64,000 bases of DNA from Lachnospiraceae bacterium (GTDB lineage: Bacteria > Bacillota > Clostridia > Lachnospirales > Lachnospiraceae). The notes beneath the pieces are model-generated. The model made no database searches. It was not told the DNA's origin and saw only the letters and a list, made by a program, of their open reading frames with translations. Location: assembly GCA_014799465.1 (NCBI GenBank), contig JAAVHZ010000004.1, positions 26,131 to 90,130 of the forward strand, read 5' to 3'. Position 1 is the first letter of the stretch. The number at the start of each line of letters is the position of its first letter. The translations under genes and the position numbers were made by a program. Below are positions 10,155 through 20,653 of the stretch, in pieces.

Positions 10155-10553
10155 ATGTATAATACAAAACAGCAGAAGGCTATACTTGGCTATATAGCAG
10201 AAAATACAGACAGTTACATAACTGTTAATCAAATTTCAGAACATATGAAAGAACAACACATCAAAATCGGACTTACCACCATTTACAGACATTTAGAAAA
10301 ACTCATAGAACAGGGACTTATAAGCAAGATTAAAGTTGACGGGCTTAATGGTGCATGTTTCAAATACGGTCAGCCGGAAGAAAGAGCATATTTCGGTCTT
10401 AAATGCGAAAAATGCGGTAAAATACTTAAAGTAGATTGTTCACATTTAAAATTATTTTATGAACATATTAATTCAGAACATAAATTCAGCATAAATCAGA
10501 ATAAAACCATATTTTATGGTATATGTAAAACATGTAGTGTATCTGCTCTATAG
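10155..10553 (+). CDS. Fur family transcriptional regulator (Zur-like candidate)
   Basis: N-terminal winged-helix (TVNQISEHMKEQHIKIGLTTIYRHLEKLIEQGLI) and CEKCGKIL...CKTC zinc-binding cysteines. Confidence 0.85.
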   Translation: MYNTKQQKAILGYIAENTDSYITVNQISEHMKEQHIKIGLTTIYRHLEKLIEQGLISKIKVDGLNGACFKYGQPEERAYFGLKCEKCGKILKVDCSHLKLFYEHINSEHKFSINQNKTIFYGICKTCSVSAL

Positions 10554-10598
10554 CAATGCTTATCCTAAAATCAAAATATAGATTGGAGACAATTATAA

Positions 10599-11600
10599 AT
10601 GAAAAAAAGAAGAACCACTATTTTTACCGCCCTGCTGATTACTGCCATACTGATATCAGGATGTGCAGGAGAAAGTAAAACAGGAAGTAACCCCGGGAAA
10701 ACCAACATGAAAGAAAACGGCAGGCTAAATGTTGTTACAACCCTTTTCCCATACTATGACTTTATAAGGCAGATAGCTGGAGATAAGATTAATCTTACTA
10801 TGATTGTACCTGCCGGAATGGATACCCACTCATTTGAACCTACAACGGAAGATATGATAAATATTCAGAATTCAGATATCTTTATATATAACGGCGGTTC
10901 GCTGGAACACTGGGTTACAAAAGTACTTGATTCAACAAACAATAAAAACCAGACAATCATGCGTATGATGGATTATACAGATATTCTGGAAGAAGAACAC
11001 AAGGAAGGCATGGAAGATGAGCATGATAATGAACACAAAAATAATTTTGACAAAAAAGATTTTGACGAAGAAGAATATGACGAACATATATGGACATCAC
11101 CTGTTATAGCCTGTACACTTGTAACTGAAATATGCAGTACACTAAAGGAAGCAGACAGCGAAAATGCAGATTTTTATCAAAATAATTGTGATAAGTATAT
11201 TGAACAGCTAAAATCATTAGATAAGGAACTTCACAATATAACAGATAATGCAAGAGTTAAAACATTAATATTTGCAGACAAATTCCCTTTGAGATACTTT
11301 ACAGAAGAATACGGACTTGACTATTTTGCAGCATTCAGCGGATGCAGTACTGATACAGAGCCAAGCGTAGATACATTAAAATTCCTGATAGATAAAGTAA
11401 AATCCGAAAAGATTAGTTATGTATACTATCTGGAACTCAGCAGCCAGAAAATAGCCGATACCATCTGTAGTTCCACTAATGCAAAAAAGAAACTGTTTTA
11501 CTCCTGCCACAATGTCTCACAAAAGCAGTTCAATGATGGAATAACATATATAGATATGATGGAAAAAAATGCAGAAACACTAAAGGAAGGACTAAAGTAA
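10599..11600 (+). CDS. znuA: Zinc/manganese ABC transporter substrate-binding lipoprotein (ZnuA-like)
   Basis: Lipobox ISGCAG; VVTTLFPYYDFIRQIAGDKINLTMIVPAGMDTHSFEPT; His/acid-rich loop EEEHKEGMEDEHDNEHKNN. Confidence 0.85.
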   Translation: MKKRRTTIFTALLITAILISGCAGESKTGSNPGKTNMKENGRLNVVTTLFPYYDFIRQIAGDKINLTMIVPAGMDTHSFEPTTEDMINIQNSDIFIYNGGSLEHWVTKVLDSTNNKNQTIMRMMDYTDILEEEHKEGMEDEHDNEHKNNFDKKDFDEEEYDEHIWTSPVIACTLVTEICSTLKEADSENADFYQNNCDKYIEQLKSLDKELHNITDNARVKTLIFADKFPLRYFTEEYGLDYFAAFSGCSTDTEPSVDTLKFLIDKVKSEKISYVYYLELSSQKIADTICSSTNAKKKLFYSCHNVSQKQFNDGITYIDMMEKNAETLKEGLK

Positions 11601-11601
11601 T

Positions 11602-12804
11602 ATGGCAAATACAACAGTAACATTAAAAAAAGGAGAAGGCCGCACCATAAAATCAGGCGGTCTCTGGATATATGATAATGAAATATCAGATATAAGTGGT
11701 AACTTTACAAACGGAGATATTGTAGAAGTACATGACTTTGATGGTTATCCATTGGGTAAAGGATTTATAAATACCAAATCCAAAATTACAGTCAGGCTTA
11801 TGACAAAAAATGTAAATCAGGAAATAGATTATGATTTTTTGAAGACAAGGGTACAGAATGCATGGGAATACAGAAAAAAGGTAACAAATACTGATAGCTG
11901 CAGACTTATATTTGGCGAGGCAGACTTTTTACCCGGAATTGTAGTTGACAAATTCTCGGATGTATTGGTTGTACAATCACTTGCACTTGGTATTGATTTG
12001 CTGAAAGAAAATATTATAAACGCACTAAAGGAAGTACTGGCATCAGACGGTATATCAATTCGAGGTGTTTACGAAAGAAGTGATGCAAAAGTGCGTACCA
12101 ATGAAGGTATGGACAGAATAAAAGGGTTTATAGGAAATGAATTTGATACAAACGTAACTATAACCGAAAACGGTGTAAAATATATTGTAGATATTAAAGA
12201 CGGACAGAAAACAGGTTTCTTTCTTGACCAGAAATACAACAGGCTTGCAATACAAAAACTTTGTAAGGATTCAACAGTATTAGACTGCTTTACACATACA
12301 GGCTCATTTGCACTAAACGCCGGAATAGCAGGTGCTAGAGAAGTTCTTGGTGTAGATGCATCTTTACTTGCAGTCAGGCAGGCCGAAGAAAATGCAAAAT
12401 TAAATGGTCTTGAAGATACGGTACATTTCAAATGCGAAGATGTATTTGAACTGCTCCCAAAATTTGAAAAAAGCGGTGAAAAATTTGATGTAGTCATACT
12501 TGACCCACCAGCATTTACAAAATCAAGAAACTCTATTAAAAACGCAGTAAAAGGCTACAGGGAAATTAATCTTCGTGCCATGAAACTGGTAAAAGACGGA
12601 GGTTTTCTTGCTACATGTTCATGCTCACACTTTATGTCTTATGAGATGTTTACAAAGACTATTAATCAGGCTGCACATAACGTACATAAACGTCTCAGGC
12701 AGGTGGAATACAGAACCCAGTCACCTGACCATCCTATTCTCTGGGCAGCAGATGAATCCTACTATCTTAAATTCTATATATTTCAGGTATGCAGCGAATA
12801 TTAA
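11602..12804 (+). CDS. Class I SAM-dependent 23S rRNA methyltransferase (RlmI-like, PUA domain)
   Basis: VTLKKGEGRTIKSGGLWIYDNEI; DGQKTGFFLDQKYNR; VLDCFTHTGSFALNA; VILDPPAFTKSR. Confidence 0.92.
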   Translation: MANTTVTLKKGEGRTIKSGGLWIYDNEISDISGNFTNGDIVEVHDFDGYPLGKGFINTKSKITVRLMTKNVNQEIDYDFLKTRVQNAWEYRKKVTNTDSCRLIFGEADFLPGIVVDKFSDVLVVQSLALGIDLLKENIINALKEVLASDGISIRGVYERSDAKVRTNEGMDRIKGFIGNEFDTNVTITENGVKYIVDIKDGQKTGFFLDQKYNRLAIQKLCKDSTVLDCFTHTGSFALNAGIAGAREVLGVDASLLAVRQAEENAKLNGLEDTVHFKCEDVFELLPKFEKSGEKFDVVILDPPAFTKSRNSIKNAVKGYREINLRAMKLVKDGGFLATCSCSHFMSYEMFTKTINQAAHNVHKRLRQVEYRTQSPDHPILWAADESYYLKFYIFQVCSEY

Positions 12805-12821
12805 CATAAAACATATGAGAA

Positions 12822-14180
12822 TCATATCCTAAGACCCTTAGGATAATGATTCTTTATCATACCGCCTGATGCCTTTCCCCATCCTATCGAAAAGCCATCC
12901 ACTGTCATCAGCGTCCATCCATTATATCCATCTTCCGAAATAACTTCTCCTCTAAGATACTTTTCCGCCAAATCTATATCCATATCTTTAACATTTACCG
13001 CATCCAAAGGAGAAAGTGCCATGGCAAGTGCATGTGCCGGCTCAAACCTGCTCTTTTTATTTATGCCCAGATGAAGCCCCGGTCTTACAACCTTTAACCC
13101 TTTTATTAAAGGCATCTCCTGCGGTATACTATATAACTGCTCCCCAAACATCACATAATCACCCTGTGTTTTAAAATTATTAAGATATTCGGCAACAAAC
13201 TTATTATACAAGGAGACTTCGCTCCTTTTATTGTAATTCTGTCCCGGCTCATAACGCATATCCTGTCCGTCCCTTTTAATAAGTTTTGCCGCAAAATGAC
13301 CTTCTCCGCCTAATCTGTGAGGCCACAGCCTGATAGTCTTTAATACATCTTCTCCGCCATACTCTTTGCGACCATGGTCAAATCCTTCATAAACTGTACA
13401 CTCACATAATTCAAATTCACTATGCTTTTTTATAAATTCTGATATTACACTCTCATTCTCTTCTGGTGAAAATGTACATGTGGAATACACCAGTACTCCT
13501 CCGGTTTTAAGCATTTCTGCGGCATTATCCAGTATCATTTTCTGCCTTTCAGCACATCTTTCAACCTGTAACTGACTCCATTCCGATACTGCATTTTCGT
13601 CTTTTCTAAACATCCCCTCTCCAGAACATGGTGCATCCACCAGTATCTTATCGAAAAAGCGTGGAAACCTTTGTGCGAGGCATTCTGAACTCTCATTTAA
13701 TACCACAGCATTTTTTATTCCCAGCCTTTCAATATTTTGTGAGAGTATTTTTACACGCTGCGGATTTATTTCATTTGAGACCAATAATCCCTGACCCTGC
13801 ATTTTCCCCGCAATCTGTGTACTCTTTCCTCCCGGTGCTGCACACAAATCAAGTACCTTGTCACCGGGTTTTGCATCCAAAAGCTCCGCTACTGCCATAG
13901 CACTGGGTTCCTGAATATAATATACTCCGGCTTCATGATAAGGATGCTTTCCCGGTCTGGAAGAAGATTCGTAATAATAACCTTCTTCTGCCCATGTAAC
14001 TTTTTTAAGTCCAAAATCCATCTGTTCAAAAACATCTCTGCATACCTTAATTGGATTCATCCTTATCCCATACAAACGTTCATTATCAAATCCTCGAATA
14101 AATGCGTTATATTCAGTACCCAGAAGTACTTCCATCTTCTTTAAAAAATCCTCAGGTAAGTTAACCACTCTAATCTCCAT
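12822..14180 (-). CDS. RsmB/NOP family rRNA (cytosine-C5) methyltransferase (RsmF-like)
   Basis: YYIQEPSAMAVAELLDAKPGDKVLDLCAAPGGKSTQIA; DAPCSGEGMFRKD; VYSTCTFSPEENE. Confidence 0.93.
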   Translation of the reverse strand: MEIRVVNLPEDFLKKMEVLLGTEYNAFIRGFDNERLYGIRMNPIKVCRDVFEQMDFGLKKVTWAEEGYYYESSSRPGKHPYHEAGVYYIQEPSAMAVAELLDAKPGDKVLDLCAAPGGKSTQIAGKMQGQGLLVSNEINPQRVKILSQNIERLGIKNAVVLNESSECLAQRFPRFFDKILVDAPCSGEGMFRKDENAVSEWSQLQVERCAERQKMILDNAAEMLKTGGVLVYSTCTFSPEENESVISEFIKKHSEFELCECTVYEGFDHGRKEYGGEDVLKTIRLWPHRLGGEGHFAAKLIKRDGQDMRYEPGQNYNKRSEVSLYNKFVAEYLNNFKTQGDYVMFGEQLYSIPQEMPLIKGLKVVRPGLHLGINKKSRFEPAHALAMALSPLDAVNVKDMDIDLAEKYLRGEVISEDGYNGWTLMTVDGFSIGWGKASGGMIKNHYPKGLRI

Positions 14181-14187
14181 CCTTTGC

Positions 14188-15537
14188 TTATACTACTTTC
14201 TTACCTCTCCATTTCCCATTCATCCACCTTATATATACCATAATTCCACGAAGTATTTCATCCATTGCCATGGCAATCCATATTCCAACAAGTCCCATAT
14301 CTGATACTATTCCAAGCAAATATCCGATTAGTACAGATACTCCCCACATTGATGCCATTCCAAGGTAAGTTGGGAACTTTACATCTCCTGCTGATTTAAG
14401 ACTGTTTATTATCACAAGATTCGCTGTTCTTCCAAACTCCAGAAAAATGCATATTAACATTACCTTCTGCCCAAGTTTAATAATATCTGCACTATCCGTA
14501 AACAGCCTTAATGTAAAAGGACTTATAATAAAAGATGTAAATGCTATTCCAAAAGATATTATAACTGCCACCCATAAAGTTTTTCTCACACGCCTGAATG
14601 CAAAATCTTCCTTATTCGCACCCACCGCATGTCCTACCACTATAGCTGTTGCCATAGCTGCCGATGCTGAAAACAAATAAGCAAAATTACTTAATATACT
14701 GCAATATGCCTTTGCATTTATTGCAGCCTCTCCCATAGTATTTACAATCATCAAAATAACAAGCTGTGCTACATTATATGAAATATTCTCACCGGCAGTA
14801 GGTATTCCTATCTTAAGCAGTTTCTTTAGTATATCTGTAGGAAAGGGTTTAAGATATCTAAACGATATATTCCCTTCCACTTTTACTGCAAAATATATTA
14901 CAGCCATTAATAATGCCGAACATTTACTGAATGCACTTGATATTGCAACTCCTTTTACCCCCAGATTGAGATATGAAAGCGGACCGTATAAAAACAGATA
15001 ATTACCGGCTATATTCAGCAGATTTATTCCAATAGATATATACATACCTATCTTTGTCATTCCATTACTGCGGAATATCTGATAAAATGTGTCAAATGCT
15101 GCCTCTACAAAGACAAAACCTCCCACTATACGAAGATAACTTATGGCATCAGGCATCATACTGTGTGGTACCTGCATAATGGTAAACAACTGCTTTGTAA
15201 ATACCAGCAAAATAATACTTATAACTACACTTACAGACAAATTAAACAGAACTGATACTGTATATATCTGGCTCAGCCTTTCTTTGACTTTCGCACCGAT
15301 ATACTGTGCCACGATAATTCCCGTAGCACTGGATATTACAGAAAATGCAAGTGTCAGAAATGATAATATCTGGCTGGCATTACTTATTCCTCCAACTGCT
15401 GTCTTTGAATATCTGCTGAGCATAAATGTATCAACATACCCTATGCACATGGTCAGCAAAAGCTGTATAAACACAGGCCACCCTAATTTAAATAGTGATG
15501 TATTTTCATCTATTATAACTCCCTCTTCTGCTGCCAT
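14188..15537 (-). CDS. MATE family efflux transporter
   Basis: 12-TM MatE pattern, GWPVFIQLLLTMCIGYVDTFMLSRYSKTAVGGISNA. Confidence 0.92.
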   Translation of the reverse strand: MAAEEGVIIDENTSLFKLGWPVFIQLLLTMCIGYVDTFMLSRYSKTAVGGISNASQILSFLTLAFSVISSATGIIVAQYIGAKVKERLSQIYTVSVLFNLSVSVVISIILLVFTKQLFTIMQVPHSMMPDAISYLRIVGGFVFVEAAFDTFYQIFRSNGMTKIGMYISIGINLLNIAGNYLFLYGPLSYLNLGVKGVAISSAFSKCSALLMAVIYFAVKVEGNISFRYLKPFPTDILKKLLKIGIPTAGENISYNVAQLVILMIVNTMGEAAINAKAYCSILSNFAYLFSASAAMATAIVVGHAVGANKEDFAFRRVRKTLWVAVIISFGIAFTSFIISPFTLRLFTDSADIIKLGQKVMLICIFLEFGRTANLVIINSLKSAGDVKFPTYLGMASMWGVSVLIGYLLGIVSDMGLVGIWIAMAMDEILRGIMVYIRWMNGKWRGKKVV

Positions 15538-15561
15538 ATACCAATCTCCATTCTGAAGTGC

Positions 15562-16698
15562 TTATTCACCGGTTACATCATCTGAATTGTTTACTGTTCC
15601 ATCTTTTACATAACCCGGTGCATTTGGTATATAATTGCCATATACTTCAAAATCGTCAAATACCACATTCCATCGGTTTGCCGCTCCTGATGTAACGGCA
15701 ATATATTTATCACTTCCACGCTCTGCATAACTTACAAGACAGTTGCCTGCCTCTGTGGTATATCCGGTCTTTCCCGCCTTTATGCTTACTGTATTCACTT
15801 CATTTCCATACATTCTGCTGAACATTGTACTGCTTAACAATATTCCTTCGGGATGCTGCTCTGTAGCTGTTGTTGTGTATTGATACATCGAAAGTACTTC
15901 CCTGCACACATCATTAGTCATGGCATATTCCATTATCATTGCCATTTCAACAGGTGTAGTATAATGCTGCTCATTATACAGTCCCGATGTATTCGTAAAA
16001 TGCGTATTCTTCAATCCTATTTCTTCACATTTCTTATTCATAAGATTAACAAAATTCTCTTCCGAGCCGGATATCATCGTAGCAAGCCCCACTGATGCAT
16101 CAGCCCCTGACGGAAGAATAAGACCATAAAGCATGTCTTTTGCCGTTACGGCTTCTCCCGGCTCAAATCCTGCCCTTGATGCCGACTCCCTGACAAGAGG
16201 GTCAATAATCTCTGCGGTCATTGTAAATGTTTCATCAAGATTTTCTATATTTTCCACCGCAACTATAAGTGTCATTACCTTTGTCATTGAAGCCGGAAAT
16301 ATTCTGGCATCATAAGACTTTCCTGCTATAATGCTGTGGTCATTTATATCCACCAGTGCCACATAAGGACTTAATACATTTGGAGAATCTATCTCTTTAT
16401 AATCTTTACTTAATTTAGGATATTCTACATTTTCAAAGATTAGCTCTTCTGTTTCCGGTTCCTCAGTTTCCGTTTCCTTTTCCGATGTCTGCTTTTCTAT
16501 CTGACCCTTTGAATGTATGCTCTTATTTTTTTTGTTGCTGTTCTTTCTTCCCATAAGAATAAAAGCCTCCGCAATTATCACTGCTGCCAGCATAATTAAA
16601 ATTATTGCCACTATACAAATGCGTATCAGCTTCTCTTTTTTTTGACGTTTTCTCTGGTTTTCCCTTATCCTTCTGCATACATCTTCATTATCATACAT
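15562..16698 (-). CDS. D-alanyl-D-alanine carboxypeptidase (serine-type, PBP5-like)
   Basis: ARIFPASMTKVMTLIVAVE (SxxK), SGADASVGLATMISGS (SxN-like), KAGKTGYTTEAGNCLV (KTG). Confidence 0.92.
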   Translation of the reverse strand: MYDNEDVCRRIRENQRKRQKKEKLIRICIVAIILIMLAAVIIAEAFILMGRKNSNKKNKSIHSKGQIEKQTSEKETETEEPETEELIFENVEYPKLSKDYKEIDSPNVLSPYVALVDINDHSIIAGKSYDARIFPASMTKVMTLIVAVENIENLDETFTMTAEIIDPLVRESASRAGFEPGEAVTAKDMLYGLILPSGADASVGLATMISGSEENFVNLMNKKCEEIGLKNTHFTNTSGLYNEQHYTTPVEMAMIMEYAMTNDVCREVLSMYQYTTTATEQHPEGILLSSTMFSRMYGNEVNTVSIKAGKTGYTTEAGNCLVSYAERGSDKYIAVTSGAANRWNVVFDDFEVYGNYIPNAPGYVKDGTVNNSDDVTGE

Positions 16699-16758
16699 TT
16701 GAACCTAATTCCTCCACACGTTTATTCTCTGATTTTTTCAATCTAAAAGCACTTTTTG

Positions 16759-17784
16759 TCAACTTTCTTCAAATATTCTCAACTTTTTCACAATCTCCTC
16801 TGGTTCCGGCAACATTTCCTTCATATTTTCCGGCAAAGAATTACTCAGTTGATACGTTGCCACTCCAATCGGTGCATTAGTCTGTTTTAAAGCATATTCT
16901 ACATATGTTTTGTCTTTGGTTTTGCAAATAATAATTCCAATAGAGGGATTCTCATCCGCTAACTTTACCTGCTCATCCAATGCTGTTAAATACAACTGCA
17001 TTTTCCCTGCATACTCCGCTTCAAACTCTCCTATTTTCAATTCGATTGCCACCAAACTTCTTAATCTCCGATGAAACAATAGTAAATCAATATATAAATC
17101 TCTACTTCCTACCGTTAAATGATATTGATTACCAATAAATGTAAAGTCACCACCCATTTCAATCAAAAAAGCTCTAATATTGTTCACCAACTGCATTTCC
17201 AACTCATACTCTGAATACTCCGGTGATAATTCTGCAAAATCGAAGGTATATTCATCTTTCACTGCCAACTTCGCTTGTATTCTACGTTCTTTTGGTAATG
17301 TAATATCAAAATTTGTTTGGTTCAACATATATTTTTCATAGGTTTGTGCTTCCACAAAATTAGCTAAGATACGCTTTGTCCAACCATATCTCTTTGTCAT
17401 TTGAATATAAAATTCCCTTTGCAAGTCATCTTTGCACTTTTCCATAATAATTATATTGTTGCTCCAGCTAATTTCTCGCACCAGTGGTGCGAGTCTTTCA
17501 GAATTGCGATAACTCAAATAAAAATTTCGCATTCTCCAAAGATTTGCTGCTGAGTATCCTTTAGCACCCGGAAATTCTTTCTGCAACTCTTTTGATAATA
17601 CCTGAACAATAGATTTTCCCCATCCATTTTCTTCCTGCTGCCTATATATTTCTTCTCCAATCTCCCAGTAAAGGTTTATTGTTTCAGAGTTGATTGATTT
17701 TAACACTTTATACTGTTTTTTATGTATTAATTCTTTCACCTCGTCTACTAAAAGCTTATATTCCATGATTTCAAAATCTTTCAA
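16759..17784 (-). CDS. DUF1016/YhcG-type PDDEXK nuclease family protein (TTG start proposed)
   Basis: VDEVKELIHKKQYKVLKSINSETINLYWEIG, LAPLVREISWSNNIIIMEKCKD, DLLLFHRRLRSLVAIELKIGEF; GGAGGG upstream of TTG at 17784. Confidence 0.9.
   Translation of the reverse strand: MKDFEIMEYKLLVDEVKELIHKKQYKVLKSINSETINLYWEIGEEIYRQQEENGWGKSIVQVLSKELQKEFPGAKGYSAANLWRMRNFYLSYRNSERLAPLVREISWSNNIIIMEKCKDDLQREFYIQMTKRYGWTKRILANFVEAQTYEKYMLNQTNFDITLPKERRIQAKLAVKDEYTFDFAELSPEYSEYELEMQLVNNIRAFLIEMGGDFTFIGNQYHLTVGSRDLYIDLLLFHRRLRSLVAIELKIGEFEAEYAGKMQLYLTALDEQVKLADENPSIGIIICKTKDKTYVEYALKQTNAPIGVATYQLSNSLPENMKEMLPEPEEIVKKLRIFEES
17475..17493. repeat. 19-nt inverted repeat CTCGCACCAGTGGTGCGAG inside the DUF1016 CDS
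   Basis: Self-complementary arms CTCGCACCA/TGGTGCGAG; identical copy at 17801-17819. Confidence 0.9.
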
Positions 17785-17800
17785 TATATTCCCTCCAAAT

Positions 17801-17819
17801 CTCGCACCAGTGGTGCGAG
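17801..17819. repeat. Second identical copy CTCGCACCAGTGGTGCGAG in the 5' leader of the DUF1016 gene
   Basis: Lies 4 nt upstream of the GGAGGG Shine-Dalgarno. Confidence 0.9.
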
Positions 17820-17886
17820 AAATTAATATCATATATTAGTAACTATGTTTTCACACTAACAAATTATTGTCATAAAAATCGTGTTA

Positions 17887-18606
17887 TTATAAATACTTCC
17901 ACCCTTGAGCTTTATTTATTTGTCGATGTATTGTTTTATATTCCATATAAAAATCTTCATATATAATCATCGCTGCTGCAATAACAACCGGTATTATCCC
18001 TACCCAGATACATTTCATTCCAAATTCTTTATGTGATACATAGGAAAATAGCACTCCCAAATGATAGCATATAAGCAGTCCTCCATAAAATCCTGCCTTG
18101 TGTGCATACTTGCTTTCCCTACTGTAAATATACTCTGTAGCTGCAACCGTAAACTGCCTCAGATTATTAGTTGAAAATATTGTTGAGCAGTTATAACCCG
18201 ATATTTCATTAAATGAATTCCACTGGATTGATGCCGCCAGAAATATAGGATAAAGTGCTATAACATTATTCATATGTTCCGGCATAAAACCAAGTATTAT
18301 AATTGCCGCCATATCTACCGCCACTGCAATATAACGTACACTGACTTTAGAAAACTTAGGCCACAAAACGGTAAAAGCTATGCCTGACATATATATCAGC
18401 AAACCACCAAGTCTGCATATAACATCAAACATATTCCTTCCGACTATATTCATTACTATATATATCATATTGGCTGTCTGTGCATTCCCAAATATATCAC
18501 ATCTGTTAAGAATGGCATATGCACCCATAAATCCACCTGTAAATGCCATAGCATAATATAATTTTCTTTCCATAATAAACGCCTCCGTATAGATAACCAC
18601 GCTCAT
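17887..18606 (-). CDS. YoaK/DUF1275 family membrane protein
   Basis: AMAFTGGFMGAYAILNRCDIFGNAQTANMIYIVM; six-TM pattern. Confidence 0.85.
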   Translation of the reverse strand: MSVVIYTEAFIMERKLYYAMAFTGGFMGAYAILNRCDIFGNAQTANMIYIVMNIVGRNMFDVICRLGGLLIYMSGIAFTVLWPKFSKVSVRYIAVAVDMAAIIILGFMPEHMNNVIALYPIFLAASIQWNSFNEISGYNCSTIFSTNNLRQFTVAATEYIYSRESKYAHKAGFYGGLLICYHLGVLFSYVSHKEFGMKCIWVGIIPVVIAAAMIIYEDFYMEYKTIHRQINKAQGWKYL

Positions 18607-18645
18607 TATACATCATGGAAAAATAATTGTAAATAATTATACACC

Positions 18646-19950
18646 CTAAAAAATAACTTGTATTTCGGTACCTTTTCCTTCATCACTATTTAAAGACATC
18701 TCTATGCCATGCTGTGCCACTATATGTTTTACTATGGCAAGTCCGAGACCCGTTCCTCCGGTTGATTTAGACCTGCTCTTGTCTACTCTGTAAAATCTCT
18801 CAAATATTCTTTCCTGATGTTCCTTAGAAATACCTATGCCCGTATCTTTTACCGACAATACTGCTTTTTTTGTTCCTTCATCATCTGTATATTCGTCTAC
18901 TGTTACATAAACCATTCCATCTGTCTTATTATACCTTATTGCATTGTCACAAAGATTGTATACCAACTCCTCCATCATTTCCTTATCTGCAAATACGGTT
19001 TCATGTTTTCCACAAATATCTATTGAAACATTATGTCTGTCTGCACTAAGCTGCAGCATACTTACACAGTTATATGCTATTTCATACAGGTCAACCTCTT
19101 CTTTATCCACATGCTGATCCATTACATCAAGCTCGGATAGTCTTATTATGTCATTTATCAGTGTTAAAAGTCTCTTTGAACTCTTATGTATCTCGCCTGC
19201 AAATCTTATTACATCATTATCTGCTGCCATTCCGTTTTCAATCAGTTCCGCATAACCCGAGATTGCCGTAAGCGGCGTTTTAAGCTCATGTGATACATTT
19301 GCCGTAAATTCCTGCCTCACCTTTGCATTCTTCAATATATCTTCATGCTGTTTCTGAATCATGTTTACAAATGGTGTCAACTCTCTATATACATTAACCG
19401 AATTATTATCATAAAGTTCCTCTGCCATATTCTCAATAGGTCTTATCAGGCTCTTGGTAAGTAATTGTGCAAGTACCAGACTTCCTGATGCCATGACTAT
19501 TATTAAAAATATTATTACAGGTAATGCATATGATAAAATTCCTGCCGGACATCCCGACTCTTTTCCAATGCACAGTATCATTCCGTTATCAAGATGCTCT
19601 GTATAGTAAAAAATATTTTTCCCATTTGTATCAGAATGATGAACCGAATATCCCACTCCATTCTTTACCGCTTCTCCTATATCAGGCTTATTTCCTCCCA
19701 TGTTGTCATACTTTACATTTCCGTCTGAATCGATTAACGTTATATGTATTCCACTGATTTCCGGCACATCCGTATAATCATCTGATATATCAAAAACACC
19801 TGTACTACTTAATATATTAGCATAGTTCTCCAAATCATTTATCATTTCTTTGGTAAATACTTTGTAAAACACCGCTATCGTAAGTACAAGTGTTAATATA
19901 ATCGCAATTACAGCTATAGTGATATATTGTATTGTTATTCTTTTTTTCAA
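18646..19950 (-). CDS. Sensor histidine kinase (PhoR-like)
   Basis: FTANVSHELKTPLTAISGYAELIENG; DNAIRYNKTDG; VKDTGIGISKEHQERIFERFYRVDKSRSKSTGGTGLGLAIVKHIV. Confidence 0.95.
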   Translation of the reverse strand: MKKRITIQYITIAVIAIILTLVLTIAVFYKVFTKEMINDLENYANILSSTGVFDISDDYTDVPEISGIHITLIDSDGNVKYDNMGGNKPDIGEAVKNGVGYSVHHSDTNGKNIFYYTEHLDNGMILCIGKESGCPAGILSYALPVIIFLIIVMASGSLVLAQLLTKSLIRPIENMAEELYDNNSVNVYRELTPFVNMIQKQHEDILKNAKVRQEFTANVSHELKTPLTAISGYAELIENGMAADNDVIRFAGEIHKSSKRLLTLINDIIRLSELDVMDQHVDKEEVDLYEIAYNCVSMLQLSADRHNVSIDICGKHETVFADKEMMEELVYNLCDNAIRYNKTDGMVYVTVDEYTDDEGTKKAVLSVKDTGIGISKEHQERIFERFYRVDKSRSKSTGGTGLGLAIVKHIVAQHGIEMSLNSDEGKGTEIQVIF

Positions 19951-19963
19951 TTTATTTCTCCAT

Positions 19964-20635
19964 CTATTCTAAAACGTATCCTACATTACGGATTGTCTTA
20001 ATACGGTTACCTGAACTTCCGATTTTTTGTCTCAATGTCTTAATATGCATATCAAGGGTACGGGATTCTCCTTCATAGTCAGTTCCCCATATTTTAACCA
20101 TAATTGAATCTCTGTTCATAACTATTCCCGCATTTCTTAAAAACAGCTTGAGCAGTTGGAATTCCTTATATGTCAGCTCCACTTGTTCTCCGTCCACTTT
20201 TACAAGATGTTTTTCTGTATCCAGTACTATATTTGAGAATACCAGCAGCTTTTCATCATCAATGTCCATGGTTCTTCTAAGTAATGCTTTTACTCTGGAT
20301 ATAAGCTCCATTACACCAAATGGTTTGGTAAGATAATCATCCGCACCCATGTCAAGTCCCTTTACTTTATCCATTTCAGTAGTTTTTGCCGTAACCAGTA
20401 TTATAGGTATCTTTCTCCATGCTGCACTGCTCCGTAATTTCTTAACTATATTAAGACCATCTTCATCAGGAAGCATTAAATCCAACACGATAAGCTGTGG
20501 ATACTTTTCTTCCATCCTTTTATAAAACTCAGCAGCATTAGGAAACTCTTCAACCTCATATCCTGAATTTTTCAATGAAAAGGTTTCTATCTCACGTATA
20601 TTTTTATCATCTTCCACTATATATATAGCAGCCAT
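19964..20635 (-). CDS. OmpR/PhoB family response regulator
   Basis: IYIVEDDKNIREI; LIVLDLMLPDEDGL; ILVTAKTTEMDKVKGLDMGADDYLTKPFG; winged-helix C-terminus. Confidence 0.95.
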   Translation of the reverse strand: MAAIYIVEDDKNIREIETFSLKNSGYEVEEFPNAAEFYKRMEEKYPQLIVLDLMLPDEDGLNIVKKLRSSAAWRKIPIILVTAKTTEMDKVKGLDMGADDYLTKPFGVMELISRVKALLRRTMDIDDEKLLVFSNIVLDTEKHLVKVDGEQVELTYKEFQLLKLFLRNAGIVMNRDSIMVKIWGTDYEGESRTLDMHIKTLRQKIGSSGNRIKTIRNVGYVLE

Positions 20636-20653
20636 ATGCAGTCCCCTTTCCTT

